A stretch of 64,000 bases of DNA, taken from a bacterium. GTDB taxonomy: Bacteria > SAR324 > XYD2-FULL-50-16. Location: NCBI GenBank assembly GCA_018829445.1, contig JAHJTV010000060.1:1-64000 (forward strand), written 5' to 3'. Both the position numbers and the translations under genes were made by a program. The notes beneath the pieces were generated by a model. It saw only the letters and a list, made by a program, of their open reading frames with translations. It did not search any database and had not been told where the DNA came from. Below, piece by piece: positions 63,910 through 64,000 of the stretch. Within the stretch, counting starts at the first letter, position 1; each line of letters begins with the position of its first letter.

Positions 63910-64000
63910 ATGATAAATCAAATAGTTAAAAGAATCTCGTCTGAGTTGGAAAAATTCGCAAAGCACAATATTTCCATCGATCGAGCTTTAGATCTTATCG
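63910..64000 (+). CDS. 5' part of a gene running off the window
   Basis: An ATG at 63910 is preceded by GGAG five bases upstream and opens a frame to the window edge (MINQIVKRISSELEKFAKHNISIDRALDLI…). About 30 residues are visible and no family can be assigned. The segment looks helical. Confidence 0.6.
   Translation, partial: MINQIVKRISSELEKFAKHNISIDRALDLI

Noticed and set aside
1-64000. CRISPR array, rRNA, tRNA or tmRNA genes
   Set aside because: Scanned intergenic regions by eye; no regularly spaced repeat array and no cloverleaf or rRNA signature was seen.

Overview
The window comes from a diderm, LPS-making bacterium with an AT-leaning genome. Outer-membrane traits are lpxC, hldE, a beta-barrel porin, a CsgG-type protein and a BamE-like domain. 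A heterodisulfide-reductase (HdrABC) cluster with two sigma-54 activators, a Tat-exported sulfatase and a UbiD decarboxylase fit an anaerobic or facultative deltaproteobacterial-type lineage (Desulfobacterota, or possibly SAR324). That placement is inference; there is no rRNA or tRNA gene in the window to anchor it.

Region 1 (1-13,500) is accessory DNA. All on the minus strand, a type I restriction-modification operon (hsdR, hsdM, hsdS) is followed by an anti-phage dCTP-deaminase gene that stops just after its zinc-binding motif, at what looks like the edge of an inserted element. Next come a small cysteine-rich orphan gene, a SpoIIAA/STAS-like gene bounded on both sides by a 14-base repeat, and a complete 1,544-bp insertion sequence with 27-bp inverted ends whose transposase carries an in-frame amber stop. 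A leader with two related hairpin motifs then precedes a MoxR ATPase / CoxE-like VWA pair.

Region 2 (13,500-17,430) holds a DNA-repair helicase/exonuclease pair like MrfA-MrfB, the second gene starting at a TTG that overlaps the first gene's stop, and a secreted cyclophilin.

Region 3 (17,470-26,530, minus strand) is a redox locus: PAS-sigma54 activator, hdrA fused to a GltD-type NAD(P)H oxidoreductase, a small winged-helix gene, hdrC, hdrB and a second PAS-sigma54 activator. The two activators align residue for residue and share three PAS-domain cysteines. A good -24/-12 promoter lies upstream of hdrA, so regulation of this locus by the flanking activators is plausible.

Region 4 (26,700-48,480) mixes a sulfatase with a degraded C-terminal relative beside it, an HtpX-like protease, a 771-residue orphan protein divergent from a TerB-like gene, a probable methyltransferase, lpxC, hemL with a porin, an MBL-fold hydrolase, a beta-flower protein, a Memo-family protein, a cyclic-nucleotide-binding protein, an uncharacterised winged-helix plus P-loop ATPase pair, hldE (with an altered HxGH motif), rsmD and a BamE-like secreted protein.

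Region 5 (48,490-64,000) is mostly core envelope and lipid biology: a CsgG-CsgG-SUMF1 fusion, rsmI, ubiD-like, lspA, a branched-chain amino-acid type binding protein, cdsA, dxr, rseP, a ketopantoate-reductase-like gene, a hexapeptide acyltransferase-like gene, a Ca/Na exchanger, sppA, and a ThyX-like protein whose RHR signature is eroded. Many core genes here have no recognisable Shine-Dalgarno sequence, whereas most accessory genes do.
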